Assembly: GCF_003072125.1 (NCBI RefSeq)
Contig: NZ_QCYH01000001.1
Coordinates: 310,001 to 374,000 of the forward strand
DNA: 64,000 nucleotides
Direction of reading: 5' to 3'
Source: Pelagivirga sediminicola
GTDB lineage: Bacteria > Pseudomonadota > Alphaproteobacteria > Rhodobacterales > Rhodobacteraceae
Part shown: in pieces, positions 44,773 to 54,493 of the stretch
Layout: each line of letters opens with the position of its first letter
Numbering within the stretch: position 1 is the first letter of the stretch
The notes under the pieces: generated by a model
The model's database searches: none
Seen by the model: only the letters and a program-made list of their open reading frames with translations
Told to the model about the DNA's origin: nothing
Position numbers and translations under genes: made by a program

Positions 44773-47154
44773 TCATCCTTGCTGCATCGCCGCCCAGACG
44801 CGCGACGGCGTTACCGGCATGTCGATATGTGGCACATCGTGCCCGCCCGACTGCAACGCGTCGATCACCGCATTGACCACCGTGGGCGTCGATCCGATCG
44901 CGCCTGCCTCGCCGCAGCCCTTCACCCCCAGCGGATTGTGGGTGCAGGGCGTCCCGTCCGAGTGGTCCACCACAAAGAACGGAACATCATCGGCCCGCGG
45001 CATGCAGTAATCCATGTAGCTGGCACTCAGAAGCTGGCCGTCGGCGTCATAGCTGCAATTCTCCATCAGCGCCTGACCGATCCCTTGCGTCAGCCCGCCA
45101 TGCACCTGCCCGTCCACGATCATCGGATTCACCACATTGCCGAAATCATCGGCGGTGGTGAATCTCTCGATCGTGACCTTGCCGGTCTCGGGGTCGACCT
45201 CGACCTCGCAGGCATAGGCGCCCGAGGGGTAGGTGAAGTTGTTGGGATCGTAGAACGCCGTTTCCTCCAGCCCCGGCTCGACCTCGTCCAGCGGATAGTT
45301 GTGCGGCACATAGGCCGCCAGCGTCACGTCGCCCCAGGCCAGCGACTTGTCGGTGCCCGCGACAGTGAACTTGCCGTCCTTCAGCTCGATATCGCCGTCC
45401 GAGGCTTCCATGATATGCGCCGCGATCTTCTTGGCCTTGGCGATGATCTTCTCGGTGGCGCGCACCATGGCACTGCCGCCCACGGCGATGGAGCGCGAGC
45501 CATAGGTACCCATGCCCATCGGCGTGTTGGCGGTGTCGCCATGCTCGATCTCGATCATGCTGGCGTCTATGCCGATCATGTCGGCCACCACCTGCGGGAA
45601 CACCGTCTCGTGCCCCTGCCCGTGGCTGTGGCTGCCGGTCATCACCGTGATGCCGCCGGTGGCGTTGACGCGCACAGTGGCGCTCTCATATAGCCCGGCG
45701 CGCGCGCCCAGCTGCCCGACGAGGTTCGACGGCGCGATGCCGCATGCCTCGATGAAGCAGTTGATGCCGACGCCGCGCAGCTTGCCGTTCTTCTCGCTTT
45801 CCTTGCGGCGCGCGGCAAAGCCGCCCAGATCGGCCTTTGCTTCAAGTTTATCCATCAAGCGGTTGAAATCGCCGGAATCATACTCGACGGCCACGGGTGT
45901 CTGATAGGGAAACTCCGTCACGAAATTCTGGCGCCGCAGCGCGATGGGATCCACGCCAAGCTCGCGCGCGGCCTGATCGATGACGCGCTCCAGCTGATAG
46001 GTGGCTTCGGGCCGGCCCGCACCGCGATAGGCATCGACCGCGACCGTGTTGGTAAAGACCGCGCGCACGTTCACATAGACCAGCGGCGTCTTGTAATTGC
46101 CCGCCATCAGCGTGCCGTGCAGCCATGTCGGGATCGATGGGGCGAAGGTGGACAGATAGGCACCCATGTTGGCCAGCGTATCGGTGCGCACGGCGGTGAA
46201 ATTGTTGTCCTTGTCCAGCGCAAGCTCGATCTTGGTAACGTGATCGCGCGCCTGCGCGTCGCTCAGAAACGCCTCGGACCGGGTGCAGGTCCATTTGACG
46301 GGCCTGTTCAATGCCTTGGCGGCATAGGTGCAGAAGGCCTCCTCGGCGTAGTGATAGATTTTCGAGCCGAAACCGCCGCCCACATCGGGCGCCACAACGC
46401 GCAGCTTGTGTTCGGGGATATTCAGCACGAAGGCGCCCATCAGCAGGCGGATCACATGGGGGTTCTGGCTGGTGGTATAAAGCGTGTGCTCGCCGGTGCC
46501 CCGGTTGTAATCGCCGATGGCGACGCGCGGCTCCATCGCGTTGGGGACAAGGCGGTTGTTGATGAGCTCGACCGTGGTGACATGCGCGGCATTCTTGATC
46601 GCGTCGTCCACCGCCTGCTTGTTCTCTTCGACGAAACCCCAGTCAAAACAAAGGTTACTGGTGAGGTCTTCATGCACTTTCGTCGCGCCGTCCTCCAGCG
46701 CCTCGGCCATGTCCACGACCGCGGGCAGCTCTTCGATATCGGCGATGATCGCCTCGGCGGCGTCGCGCGCCTGCTCGCGCGTTTCCGCCACGATGGCGGC
46801 ATAAGGATCGCCCACATGGCGCACATGCGTCTCGCACAGGACCGGGTGACGCGGCTCCTGCATCGGGTTGCCGAAGCGGTCCGTCACCTGCCAGCCGCAG
46901 GGGATGCTGCCGGCATCCTTGAAATCGGCGCCGGTAAAGATGCGCAGCACGCCGGGCATCTGCTCGGCCTCGCTCAGATCAAGGCTGTTGATCTTGCCGT
47001 GCGCGATGTCCGAGCGCAGAAAATGCACGTAGGCCTGACCGCGCAGGTTGATGTCGTCGGTGTATTTTCCGGTGCCGGAGAGGAAGCGGATATCCTCGCG
47101 CCGCTTGGGGCTGGCGCCGATTCCGCCATGATCGGATGCGTTGTCCTTGGGCAT
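44773..47154 (-). CDS. Form II CoxL-type molybdopterin subunit
   Basis: A 793-residue xanthine dehydrogenase-family catalytic subunit. The hammerhead N-domain ([19 protein letters not shown]), cofactor motif VGGGFGSK, the active-site loop [16 protein letters not shown] and the catalytic Glu in [13 protein letters not shown] are all present. AYRGAGR marks form II (putative CO dehydrogenase, also called BMS-type), not form I (AYRCSFR). Form II enzymes have not generally been shown to support CO oxidation in roseobacters, so the real substrate is open. Accessory genes upstream (xdhC, VWA, moxR) are those of cox maturation. Confidence 0.92.
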   Translation of the reverse strand: MPKDNASDHGGIGASPKRREDIRFLSGTGKYTDDINLRGQAYVHFLRSDIAHGKINSLDLSEAEQMPGVLRIFTGADFKDAGSIPCGWQVTDRFGNPMQEPRHPVLCETHVRHVGDPYAAIVAETREQARDAAEAIIADIEELPAVVDMAEALEDGATKVHEDLTSNLCFDWGFVEENKQAVDDAIKNAAHVTTVELINNRLVPNAMEPRVAIGDYNRGTGEHTLYTTSQNPHVIRLLMGAFVLNIPEHKLRVVAPDVGGGFGSKIYHYAEEAFCTYAAKALNRPVKWTCTRSEAFLSDAQARDHVTKIELALDKDNNFTAVRTDTLANMGAYLSTFAPSIPTWLHGTLMAGNYKTPLVYVNVRAVFTNTVAVDAYRGAGRPEATYQLERVIDQAARELGVDPIALRRQNFVTEFPYQTPVAVEYDSGDFNRLMDKLEAKADLGGFAARRKESEKNGKLRGVGINCFIEACGIAPSNLVGQLGARAGLYESATVRVNATGGITVMTGSHSHGQGHETVFPQVVADMIGIDASMIEIEHGDTANTPMGMGTYGSRSIAVGGSAMVRATEKIIAKAKKIAAHIMEASDGDIELKDGKFTVAGTDKSLAWGDVTLAAYVPHNYPLDEVEPGLEETAFYDPNNFTYPSGAYACEVEVDPETGKVTIERFTTADDFGNVVNPMIVDGQVHGGLTQGIGQALMENCSYDADGQLLSASYMDYCMPRADDVPFFVVDHSDGTPCTHNPLGVKGCGEAGAIGSTPTVVNAVIDALQSGGHDVPHIDMPVTPSRVWAAMQQG

Positions 47155-47190
47155 GTCGTGTCTCCCTAAGTTGGCGATATGTCTGCGGCG

Positions 47191-47688
<498 letters not shown>

Positions 47689-47881
47689 CTTCTCCTCCCC
47701 GAGTGATTTTATTTTTTGATCCCGATCCGAGTTAAGCACGGGTTCAGGCACTTGGGAAGCCACCAATTGAGAAGCGTGAATGAGGTTGCCCGGCGCGGCG
47801 GCGCGCCTGCTCGGTGGAAATGCTGCAAATTCACAGCGCGCATTGCGCGCCGACCCTAAAGGCTTTCCGGCTGAAGTAGGC

Positions 47882-48868
47882 TCAGCGCCCCCGGCGCGGC
47901 ATCGGGCGGGTCGGGATCTCCTTCAGCAACCCGCCCACGCCCATTCCGGCGATATCGACCGCGCTGACCTCGATGCCGCAGATAACGCGCGAGAGCACCC
48001 AGTCGGCGCCGTTCAGGCTGGGCGCGCGGGCGCAGCCCGGCAGGCCGATCACGGGGCGCGGGCCCAGATGCCCCAGAAACAGCAGGTTGCCCGGATCGAC
48101 CGGCATTCCGAAGCGGATGACATGCCCGCCTGCCTGCCGCAGCGCCGCAGGCCCGGTGTCATGGCTGTCGGAGGTGGCCGAAGCCGTCAGGATCAACACC
48201 AGATCGCCCGGCGCGCGCTGCAAGGCGGCGGCCATGGCGCCCGGCTCGTGCGGGACGCGGATCACGTCCGCGAGGTCGGTTTGCAACGCCTCCAGCCTTG
48301 CGGCAATGGCGGCAACGCCCTTGTCACCGGCCCCGGCGGCGGTTTCCGTCACGATCAGGCTGGCGCTGGCCAGTTGCGGCGCGGCCAGACGCACGGCGCC
48401 GCGCGCGGCGGCGCAGGCGGCGGAAATGGCCGCCTCCGGCACCGCGTAGGAGATGATCTTGACCGTGGCGATCATGCCGCCGCGGCGCATCTGCTGCATA
48501 TCCGGAACGGTGGCGATGGTGATCATCGGATCGCTGCCGTTCGCCGCGTGGATCGCCGCCGCATCCAGTTGCACCACGCCCGGCCCGTCGGCAATCAGGT
48601 TGACCCGCCCGGTGCCCGGCGCGCCCAGCCTGATACCAGGCGCACCGTCCGCCAGCGCCTCGGCCAGATGCCGGGCTGCGTCATCCTCGCCAACGTCGCC
48701 GTCTTCCAGCCGCGCGACAGTCACCTCGGAAAGGCCCGCGCCGCGCAGCTGGTCCAGATGCTCGGGCTCCAGCAGCAGCCCCTTGCGCAGACGCCCGCCC
48801 GGCACCGCGACCGAATGGGCCAGGATTGCGCCCGCCGCCTCCGCCAGCGGAACCGGACCGAAGATCAT
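47882..48868 (-). CDS. Molybdopterin-binding (MoCF domain) protein of the cox-type cluster
   Basis: A 328-residue protein related to MoeA/MogA-type molybdopterin-binding domains. [20 protein letters not shown] at the N-terminus is MoeA-like, and the second half has the MoCF-like stretch [21 protein letters not shown] with [22 protein letters not shown]. Proteins of this kind occur in XDH/CODH clusters, where they are thought to help mature or insert the Mo cofactor. The usual fused nucleotidyltransferase (MobA-like) domain is not seen. It overlaps xdhC by four bases. Confidence 0.78.
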   Translation of the reverse strand: MIFGPVPLAEAAGAILAHSVAVPGGRLRKGLLLEPEHLDQLRGAGLSEVTVARLEDGDVGEDDAARHLAEALADGAPGIRLGAPGTGRVNLIADGPGVVQLDAAAIHAANGSDPMITIATVPDMQQMRRGGMIATVKIISYAVPEAAISAACAAARGAVRLAAPQLASASLIVTETAAGAGDKGVAAIAARLEALQTDLADVIRVPHEPGAMAAALQRAPGDLVLILTASATSDSHDTGPAALRQAGGHVIRFGMPVDPGNLLFLGHLGPRPVIGLPGCARAPSLNGADWVLSRVICGIEVSAVDIAGMGVGGLLKEIPTRPMPRRGR

Positions 48869-49830
48869 GCCCCCTGCCTCAGAACCTGCGTCATCTGCGC
48901 AAGGATGCTGAGCGCGATTTCCGACGGACCGGCCGCGCCGATATTCAGCCCGACAGGGCCATGGATCCGCGCCAGATCGGCCGGCGAAAACCCCGCCTCG
49001 CCCATCCGGTCCAGACGCTTGGCATGCGTGCGGGTCGAGCCGAGCGCGCCGATATAGAAGACATCGCTGCGCAGCGCCTCGGCGAGGGCGGGATCGTCCA
49101 GCTTGGGATCATGCGTCAGCAGCACCAGCGCGCTGCGCCCATCAAGGCCCAGCGCACGGACCGCGTCATCGGGCCAGTCGTCCAGCAGCGTCTCGCCCGG
49201 AAAGCGCGCCTCGGAGGCGAAGGCGGCGCGCGGGTCGATGATCACCGGATCATACCCGACAACGCGCGCCATCGGCACCAGCGCCTGCGCGATGTGCACA
49301 GCGCCGACGACGATCAGGCGCAGGGGCGGGTTGTGGATGGCCACGAAGGTCTGGCCGTCCTCCTCGAACCCCGACCGGTCCATGCGAAAGCGGTCGTCGT
49401 GACCGGACAGCTCCAGCCGCGGCGCGGCGCCGGGCGCGGTGATCAGCGCCGCGGGCTGTCGGGCGGCGCGGGCGGCAACCAGATCTTCCAGCATCTCGGC
49501 GGGCAAGGCGCTGCCGACGGGCTGCACCATGACGCGGATCGTGCCGCCGCAGGCCAGCCCGACAGCGAAGGCATCCGCGTCATTCACGCCATATTCCAGC
49601 ATCCGAAGGCCGCCATCACCGATGGCCTCCAGCGCCTCGGCGACGACTGCGCCCTCGACGCAGCCGCCCGAGACCGATCCGGCCATCTCGCCGCTGCCCG
49701 ACACGGCCAGCATCGCACCCACCCGACGCGGCGCGCTGCCCCATGTCTGCACCACGGTGGCCAGTGCGGCCCCCTGCCCCGCGCGGTGCCAGTCAAGGGC
49801 GGCGCGGGGTATATCGTCCAGCTTTGCCAT
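48865..49830 (-). CDS. XdhC/CoxI-family cofactor maturation protein
   Basis: A 321-residue member of the XdhC family, which binds and protects sulfurated molybdenum cofactor for insertion into xanthine dehydrogenase-type enzymes. The N-terminal domain has LATVVQTWGSAPRRVGAML and SVSGGCVEGAVV (conserved Cys). The Rossmann-type C-terminal domain has LIVVGAVHIAQALVPMARVVG and ALVLLTHDPKLDDPAL. The ATG at 49828-49830 is preceded by GGAGG-GTTTTTTC, where the SD lies in a terminator-like hairpin. The stop overlaps the next gene. Confidence 0.88.
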   Translation of the reverse strand: MAKLDDIPRAALDWHRAGQGAALATVVQTWGSAPRRVGAMLAVSGSGEMAGSVSGGCVEGAVVAEALEAIGDGGLRMLEYGVNDADAFAVGLACGGTIRVMVQPVGSALPAEMLEDLVAARAARQPAALITAPGAAPRLELSGHDDRFRMDRSGFEEDGQTFVAIHNPPLRLIVVGAVHIAQALVPMARVVGYDPVIIDPRAAFASEARFPGETLLDDWPDDAVRALGLDGRSALVLLTHDPKLDDPALAEALRSDVFYIGALGSTRTHAKRLDRMGEAGFSPADLARIHGPVGLNIGAAGPSEIALSILAQMTQVLRQGA

Positions 49831-49837
49831 GAAAAAA

Positions 49838-49865
49838 CCCTCCGCCTGCAGTATGAGGCGGAGGG
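49838..49865 (-). terminator. Terminator-like hairpin containing the xdhC ribosome-binding site
   Basis: On the minus strand CCCTCCGCCT pairs with AGGCGGAGGG (8-base loop) and is followed by TTTTTTC and then the xdhC ATG. The 3' arm holds GGAGGG at ideal spacing from that ATG, so terminator and Shine-Dalgarno coincide. Confidence 0.8.
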
Positions 49866-49886
49866 CGGTGACACTCAATGCAAATT

Positions 49887-49919
49887 CCCCGGCGGCGCGG
49901 CGTTGCGACGCCGCCGGGG
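49887..49919. other. Second GC-rich hairpin after the OmpA-like gene
   Basis: CCCCGGCGGCG (49887-49897) pairs with CGCCGCCGGGG (49909-49919) with an 11-base loop. It begins 10 bases after the OmpA-like stop codon and has no T-run. It may act as an mRNA 3' end stabiliser in tandem with the hairpin at 49838. Confidence 0.55.
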
Positions 49920-49928
49920 GGTGATGCC

Positions 49929-51968
49929 TCAGCGCGCGGCCAGAAGCGGCGTGATGTTGCGCACCGCGCCGCGGCGGTTGGCGCGCACGTCTCCGGCCTG
50001 CCGGATCCGCAGATCGGATTCGCCATAGCCCTGCACGATCATGTTGGCAGGCGGCACGTCGAAATACTCGGTCAGCGCCAGCGCCACCGATTCCGCGCGC
50101 CGGTCCGACAGGGCCAGGTTATAGCTGGCGTCGCCTACCGTGTCGGTATGCCCCTCGATCAGGAACACCTGCGACGGATCGTCATCGATCTGGGCCTTCA
50201 TCGCGCGGCCCAGATCGGCCAGATCCTGCGCCTCGTCTGCTTCGATCACCGCCGAGCCGGTGCGGAAATTGATCGCATCGAGCGCGATCACCGGCACCAG
50301 ATGGCGCACCTTGTCGATCCGCCGGATCTGGTTGAGCGAGAAGCTGCGGTCGGGCAGCGTTTCGTTCTTGGCACTGAGCGCGGCGCGCAAGCCATCCACA
50401 TCGGAGGTGCTGTAGTCATAATTGCGCTCGCGCGCGGCGGGGCGCAGATTGCTGACATCGACGCGCTCGAAGTCGCGCGTGTCGTCGAACAGCACCACCT
50501 CGCGCCCGTCGGGCAGGATGCGTGTGCGGCGCAGGACGCGCCCGTCCGCCGCGCGGATCGTCACGGTCGAGGAATTGTCCGGCGCGACCACCTCGGTGCG
50601 GGTGGAGCCATCGTTGTAGGTCTGGGTCGCCACGTTGCTGCCCGGCTGGCGCAGCAGCGTGTCGTCATCCTTGATGATGCGATACTGCCCGTTCGGATCG
50701 CGCACAACAGCCCGGTCGCCGGTGTTCGAGACGACCTCGCCGCCGTTATCCAGCATCTTGCCGACCGCATAGGCCCCAAGGCCCGCAGCGGCAACGATGC
50801 CGACCGCCTTCAGCAGCTTGTCGGTGTCCTTCGAGGCGCCTTGGGCGGCCGGAGCGGCGGCCTGCTGGCCGCTGGCGGTGGTCGAGAATTCTTCGTTCGA
50901 GGCGCGCGCCTGATCTTCGGTCACGGTGCCTTCCTCGGTCTCGACAACCTCGCCGTCGCCATCCGCTGCGGCGGCAGCCGGGACGGCGGTTTCTTCCTCG
51001 ACGGCTTCGGCCTGCTCCTCGGCGCTCACTTCGGGCACTTCCAGCGCCTCGGCATCTTCTGCCGCGCCTTCGGTGTCCGCGGCCTCTGTGCCCTCCGTGA
51101 CGGCGTCATCGGCTGCGGGCTCTTGCGCGTCGTCAGAAGTGGCATTCTCGGCTGGCTGCTCTTCGGCGTCGGCAGCTTCAGCTTCAGAGCCCTCGGTGGC
51201 CTGCTCCTCGGCAGCGACCGCGTCATCCGCCGCCTGCTCCTCGGCTGCGTCAGCCTCTTCGGCGGCCTCGTACTCTGCCTCAGCGGCTGCCGCATCTTCG
51301 GCGGCCTGCTGATCGGCTTCGGCAGCAGCAGCGTCCTCGGCAGCTTGTTCCTCGGCTTCGGCTTCTGCAGCGGCATCATCTTCTGCAGCCTGCTCCTCGG
51401 CTTCAGCGGCGTCCTCAGCAGCTTGCTGCTCCGCTTCGGCTTCCGCAGCGTCGTCCGCAGCCTGCTGCTCGGCTTCAGCAGCCGCAGCATCTTCGGCGGC
51501 CTGTTGCTCGGCTTCGGCAGCGGCGGCATCCTCGGCGGCCTGCTGCTCTGCCTCGGCAGCAGCATCTTCGGCGGCTTGCTGTTCGGCTTCGGCCGCATCC
51601 TCGGCGGCTTGTTGCTCTGCCTCGGCAGCGGCGGCATCCTCGGCGGCCTGCTGCTCGGCTTCAGCGGCGGCAGCATCTTCAGCAGCAGCGGCATCCTCCG
51701 CGGCTTGTTCCTCAGCCTCGGCAGCGGCCTCGGCGGCTTGTTGCTCGGCTTCGGCAGCAGCGGCATCCACGTCCTCTGCAGCGGAATCGAGCGCGTCATT
51801 CACCACGTCCACGGCATCCTTGGTCGCGTCGTTTTGTGCCAGTCGCAACATCTGCGGCGGCTCGGACGCGCTGGTGACGGGCCCGCGCGACGCGGCGCCG
51901 GGAATGGGTGCGGCCGCGTTCAGCACAAGCGCCAAAGCGGTAGTCGAAGTAAGCCAGTTGCGACGCAT
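49929..51968 (-). CDS. OmpA-family protein with a long Ala/Glu/Gln-rich repeat rod
   Basis: 679 residues in four parts: a signal peptide (about 1-20); an acidic repeat region (68-256) of units like AEAEQQAAEDAA; a Gly-rich possible membrane segment (385-403) after an acidic linker; and a normal second half with a DUF-like beta segment (410-510) and a C-terminal OmpA peptidoglycan-binding domain (about 560-675; NFRTGSAVIE, LIEGHTDTVGDASYNLALSD). The C-terminal half resembles OmpA-family proteins with a YMGG-like/glycine zipper linker. It lies inside the cox-type accessory genes but has its own terminator, so it may be an insertion rather than a functional partner. Confidence 0.85.
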   Translation of the reverse strand: MRRNWLTSTTALALVLNAAAPIPGAASRGPVTSASEPPQMLRLAQNDATKDAVDVVNDALDSAAEDVDAAAAEAEQQAAEAAAEAEEQAAEDAAAAEDAAAAEAEQQAAEDAAAAEAEQQAAEDAAEAEQQAAEDAAAEAEQQAAEDAAAAEAEQQAAEDAAAAEAEQQAADDAAEAEAEQQAAEDAAEAEEQAAEDDAAAEAEAEEQAAEDAAAAEADQQAAEDAAAAEAEYEAAEEADAAEEQAADDAVAAEEQATEGSEAEAADAEEQPAENATSDDAQEPAADDAVTEGTEAADTEGAAEDAEALEVPEVSAEEQAEAVEEETAVPAAAAADGDGEVVETEEGTVTEDQARASNEEFSTTASGQQAAAPAAQGASKDTDKLLKAVGIVAAAGLGAYAVGKMLDNGGEVVSNTGDRAVVRDPNGQYRIIKDDDTLLRQPGSNVATQTYNDGSTRTEVVAPDNSSTVTIRAADGRVLRRTRILPDGREVVLFDDTRDFERVDVSNLRPAARERNYDYSTSDVDGLRAALSAKNETLPDRSFSLNQIRRIDKVRHLVPVIALDAINFRTGSAVIEADEAQDLADLGRAMKAQIDDDPSQVFLIEGHTDTVGDASYNLALSDRRAESVALALTEYFDVPPANMIVQGYGESDLRIRQAGDVRANRRGAVRNITPLLAAR
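51201..51767. repeat. In-gene tandem-like repeat encoding (AEAEQQAAEDAA)n
   Basis: An imperfect run of about 11-13 codon units rich in GCN, GAN and CAG codons, coding for residues 68-256 of the OmpA-like protein. Units vary (AEAEQQAAED, AAEAEEQAAED, ADQQAAED). Such DNA is prone to expansion or contraction and to assembly error. Confidence 0.8.
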
Positions 51969-52096
51969 GTCAGTACTCCTGTGTCATTGCATGAATTGCG
52001 CAGCACGCATGGCGGCACTGCGCAAAAAACAGATCTTCAGGACTGCAAACGCGCGGCGGGCAGGTTTGTTCCGGCCCATGTGAGTGTCGGCAAGGA

Positions 52097-53362
52097 TCAG
52101 CGCGCCGCCATCAGCCGCGTCTTCTCGGCGGGGTTCAGCGGCGCGGCGAAGGCGGCGGCCAGATCCTCGATCGAGGCGACCGAATGGCAGGCCATCAACG
52201 CATCCACATGCGGCAGCATCGCCGCGATGCCCTGCGCCTTGGGCGCGAAGCCGTCCCAGCGCAAGAGCGGGTTGAGCCAGATCAGGCGCCGCGCGGTCAG
52301 GTGCAGCCGCTCGATCTGCGCGGCAAGATGCGCGGGCGCGCCCCGGTCCAGCCCGTCTGTGATCAGCAGCACCACGGCGCCCTGCCCCAGCACGCGGCGG
52401 GACCAGTCGCGGTTGAACGCCTCCAGACAATCGCCGATCCGCGTGCCGCCCTCCCAGTCCTGCACCTCGCGCCCGGCGGCGGCGAGCGCGGCGTCAACGT
52501 CGCGCGTGTCCAGATGCCGGGTGATGTTGCTGAGCCGCGTGCCGAAGGTGAAGGCATGCACCCGCCCCCAGCCGCCCCTGCGGTCCGCGCCGCGGCTGTT
52601 GGCGACGGCGTGGACGAAATGCAGCACCATGCGGCTGTACTGGCTCATCGAGCCGGAGATGTCGCACAGCACCACCAGATCCGGCGCGCGGGGCTTGTGC
52701 GTGCGGCGCGCAAGCTGAGTGATCTCGCCGTCCCGGCGCATGGCAAGGCGCATGGTGGCGCGCGCATCGATGAGCCTGCCGCGCGCGTCAGGGGTCATCC
52801 GCCGCGACAGCATGGGTGGCACCGGCAATGTGAGGCGCGACAGCATGCGCTTGGCCTGCGCGATCTCATCCGTGCCCATCTGCTCGAAATCGAGACTGCG
52901 CAGCCGTTCGCGCGCCGAGGCGGTGGCGCTGGCGTCGATCTCCAGCAGGCTGTCCTCGTCCTTTGTGTCCGGCAATTGGGGCATCGGCGCCTGCGCGCCG
53001 TCCAGCAGCGCCTCGGCGGCGCGCTTTTCGGCGGGTTTGGCCGCGGGGCTCTCGTTCAGGCCGCGCATGGTGGGCAAAAGCATGCCCATCATATGCTCTA
53101 GAAAGCGCGGATCGCGCCAATAAAGGCGGAAAATCTGCGCAAAGACGGCCCGGTGCTCGGGGCGCGTCACGCAAAGCGCGTGCAGCGTCCAGTAAAAATC
53201 GCGCTTGGAGGTAAAGCCCACATCGGCCACGGCGCGCACGGCGTCGATCACGCGGCCCGGCCCGACGGGCAGGCCCGCACGCCGCAGGGCGCGGATGAAA
53301 TGGGCGATGTTCTGCGCCAGTTTCGGATCATCCGGAAGATCGAGGTCTGGGTATTCGTGCAT
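52097..53362 (-). CDS. VWA-domain protein, CoxE-like
   Basis: A 421-residue cytosolic protein with a C-terminal von Willebrand factor A domain. The MIDAS motif is VVLCDISGSMSQYSRM (DxSxS, near residue 230), with VVLLITDGLDRGAP further on. The N-terminal half has LRRAGLPVGPGRVIDAVRAV, typical of CoxE proteins. CoxE works with the MoxR-type ATPase CoxD to mature the molybdenum-copper site of CO dehydrogenase in form I organisms. Here it sits 59 bases after that ATPase, so they form a pair. Confidence 0.88.
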   Translation of the reverse strand: MHEYPDLDLPDDPKLAQNIAHFIRALRRAGLPVGPGRVIDAVRAVADVGFTSKRDFYWTLHALCVTRPEHRAVFAQIFRLYWRDPRFLEHMMGMLLPTMRGLNESPAAKPAEKRAAEALLDGAQAPMPQLPDTKDEDSLLEIDASATASARERLRSLDFEQMGTDEIAQAKRMLSRLTLPVPPMLSRRMTPDARGRLIDARATMRLAMRRDGEITQLARRTHKPRAPDLVVLCDISGSMSQYSRMVLHFVHAVANSRGADRRGGWGRVHAFTFGTRLSNITRHLDTRDVDAALAAAGREVQDWEGGTRIGDCLEAFNRDWSRRVLGQGAVVLLITDGLDRGAPAHLAAQIERLHLTARRLIWLNPLLRWDGFAPKAQGIAAMLPHVDALMACHSVASIEDLAAAFAAPLNPAEKTRLMAAR

Positions 53363-53421
53363 ATGTCGCGCCGGGGGGTTCTACCGCCGGCTCCCCAAAG
53401 TATTTGCGCCAAGATGAAGCC

Positions 53422-54330
53422 TCATGCCGGTGGCAGGGCCGCGCGAGCCTGATCAAGAATGCGCGCGGCCTCGCTGCCCTGCATTTTCGCGATATCGTCC
53501 TGATATTTCAGCAAGGCGCCCAGCGTGTCGGCCACCACCTGCGGGCTGAGCGTGACCGCATCGAGCGCCAGGAGGCACTTGGCCCAGTCGATGGTTTCGG
53601 CAACGCCGGGTTTCTTGAACAGATCCTCGGTGCGCAGGGCCTGCACGAAGGCCACGACCTCGCGGCTGAGCGTCCGGGACAGCTCCGGCGCGCGGGCGCT
53701 CAGGATCTCGGCCTCGCGCTCGAAATCGGGGTAGTCGACCCAGGCGTAAAGGCAGCGGCGCTTGAGCGCGTCATGCACCTCGCGCGTGCGGTTCGAGGTG
53801 AGGATGACGATGGGAGGCTCGGGCGCCTTGATCGTGCCCAGCTCGGGGATGGTGACCTGAAAATCGCTGAGCGCCTCCAGAAGGAACGCTTCGAAGGGGG
53901 CATCGGTGCGGTCCATCTCGTCGATCAGCAGGACCGGCGCGCCGCCGGGCTGGGGCCGCATGGCCTGCAGCAGGGGCCGCTCGATCAGGAATTGTTCGGT
54001 AAACAGATGCTGGGTCAGCGCATCGTTGTCCGCGCGCCCGCCCGCCTCGGCCGCGCGCAGGGCGATCATCTGGGCCGCGAAGTTCCATTCGTAGACAGCT
54101 GTTGACGCATCCAGCCCCTCGTAGCATTGCAGCCGGATCAGGCGGCGGCCGAGCGCGGCGGCGATCGCCTTGGCGATTTCGGTCTTGCCCGTCCCGGCCT
54201 CGCCTTCCAGAAACAGCGGGCGGCCCAGCCTGAGAGACAGGAACAGCGCCGTGGCCAGCGCGCGGCCGCATACATATCCCTGCTGCGACAGCATCTGCTG
54301 CACATCGCCAATATCGCCCGGTTGCCTCAT
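53422..54330 (-). CDS. MoxR-family AAA+ ATPase, CoxD-like
   Basis: A 302-residue AAA+ ATPase starting MRQPGDIGDVQQMLSQQGYV; longer upstream frames lack codon bias. Walker A is LEGEAGTGKTEIAKA near residues 40-54, Walker B VLLIDEMDRTDAPFEAFLLE near 130, sensor 1 ILTSNRTREVHDAL near 175 and an arginine finger region RRCLYAWVDYPD. It is CoxD-like from its pairing with a CoxE-type VWA protein and the cox-type cluster. It is first of the minus-strand unit and divergent from the gene at 54494. Confidence 0.9.
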   Translation of the reverse strand: MRQPGDIGDVQQMLSQQGYVCGRALATALFLSLRLGRPLFLEGEAGTGKTEIAKAIAAALGRRLIRLQCYEGLDASTAVYEWNFAAQMIALRAAEAGGRADNDALTQHLFTEQFLIERPLLQAMRPQPGGAPVLLIDEMDRTDAPFEAFLLEALSDFQVTIPELGTIKAPEPPIVILTSNRTREVHDALKRRCLYAWVDYPDFEREAEILSARAPELSRTLSREVVAFVQALRTEDLFKKPGVAETIDWAKCLLALDAVTLSPQVVADTLGALLKYQDDIAKMQGSEAARILDQARAALPPA

Positions 54331-54493
54331 GTTCGCGTCCTCGCCGCTGGATCCTTGCGCGGCATCCTGCGGCGGCGCGCCCGATCTGTCCAGCAAACCA
54401 CACGGATTTTTCAAAGTTTTGCCTGAATTGCCGACTAGTATACACGCGTCGCGACACCCGCCCCCCGGGGCAGCACCTTGAGGACCATCGATC

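Noticed and set aside
51201..51767. A repeated unit array that might be mistaken for a CRISPR
   Set aside because: Units are codon-phased, variable and coding (AEAEQQAAED), with no spacers and no cas genes in the window.
49878..52718. A 946-codon plus-strand open frame over the OmpA-like gene
   Set aside because: It mirrors the repeat on the other strand (Gly/Leu/Ser runs) and runs through xdhC-side and VWA genes that are clearly coded on the minus strand.
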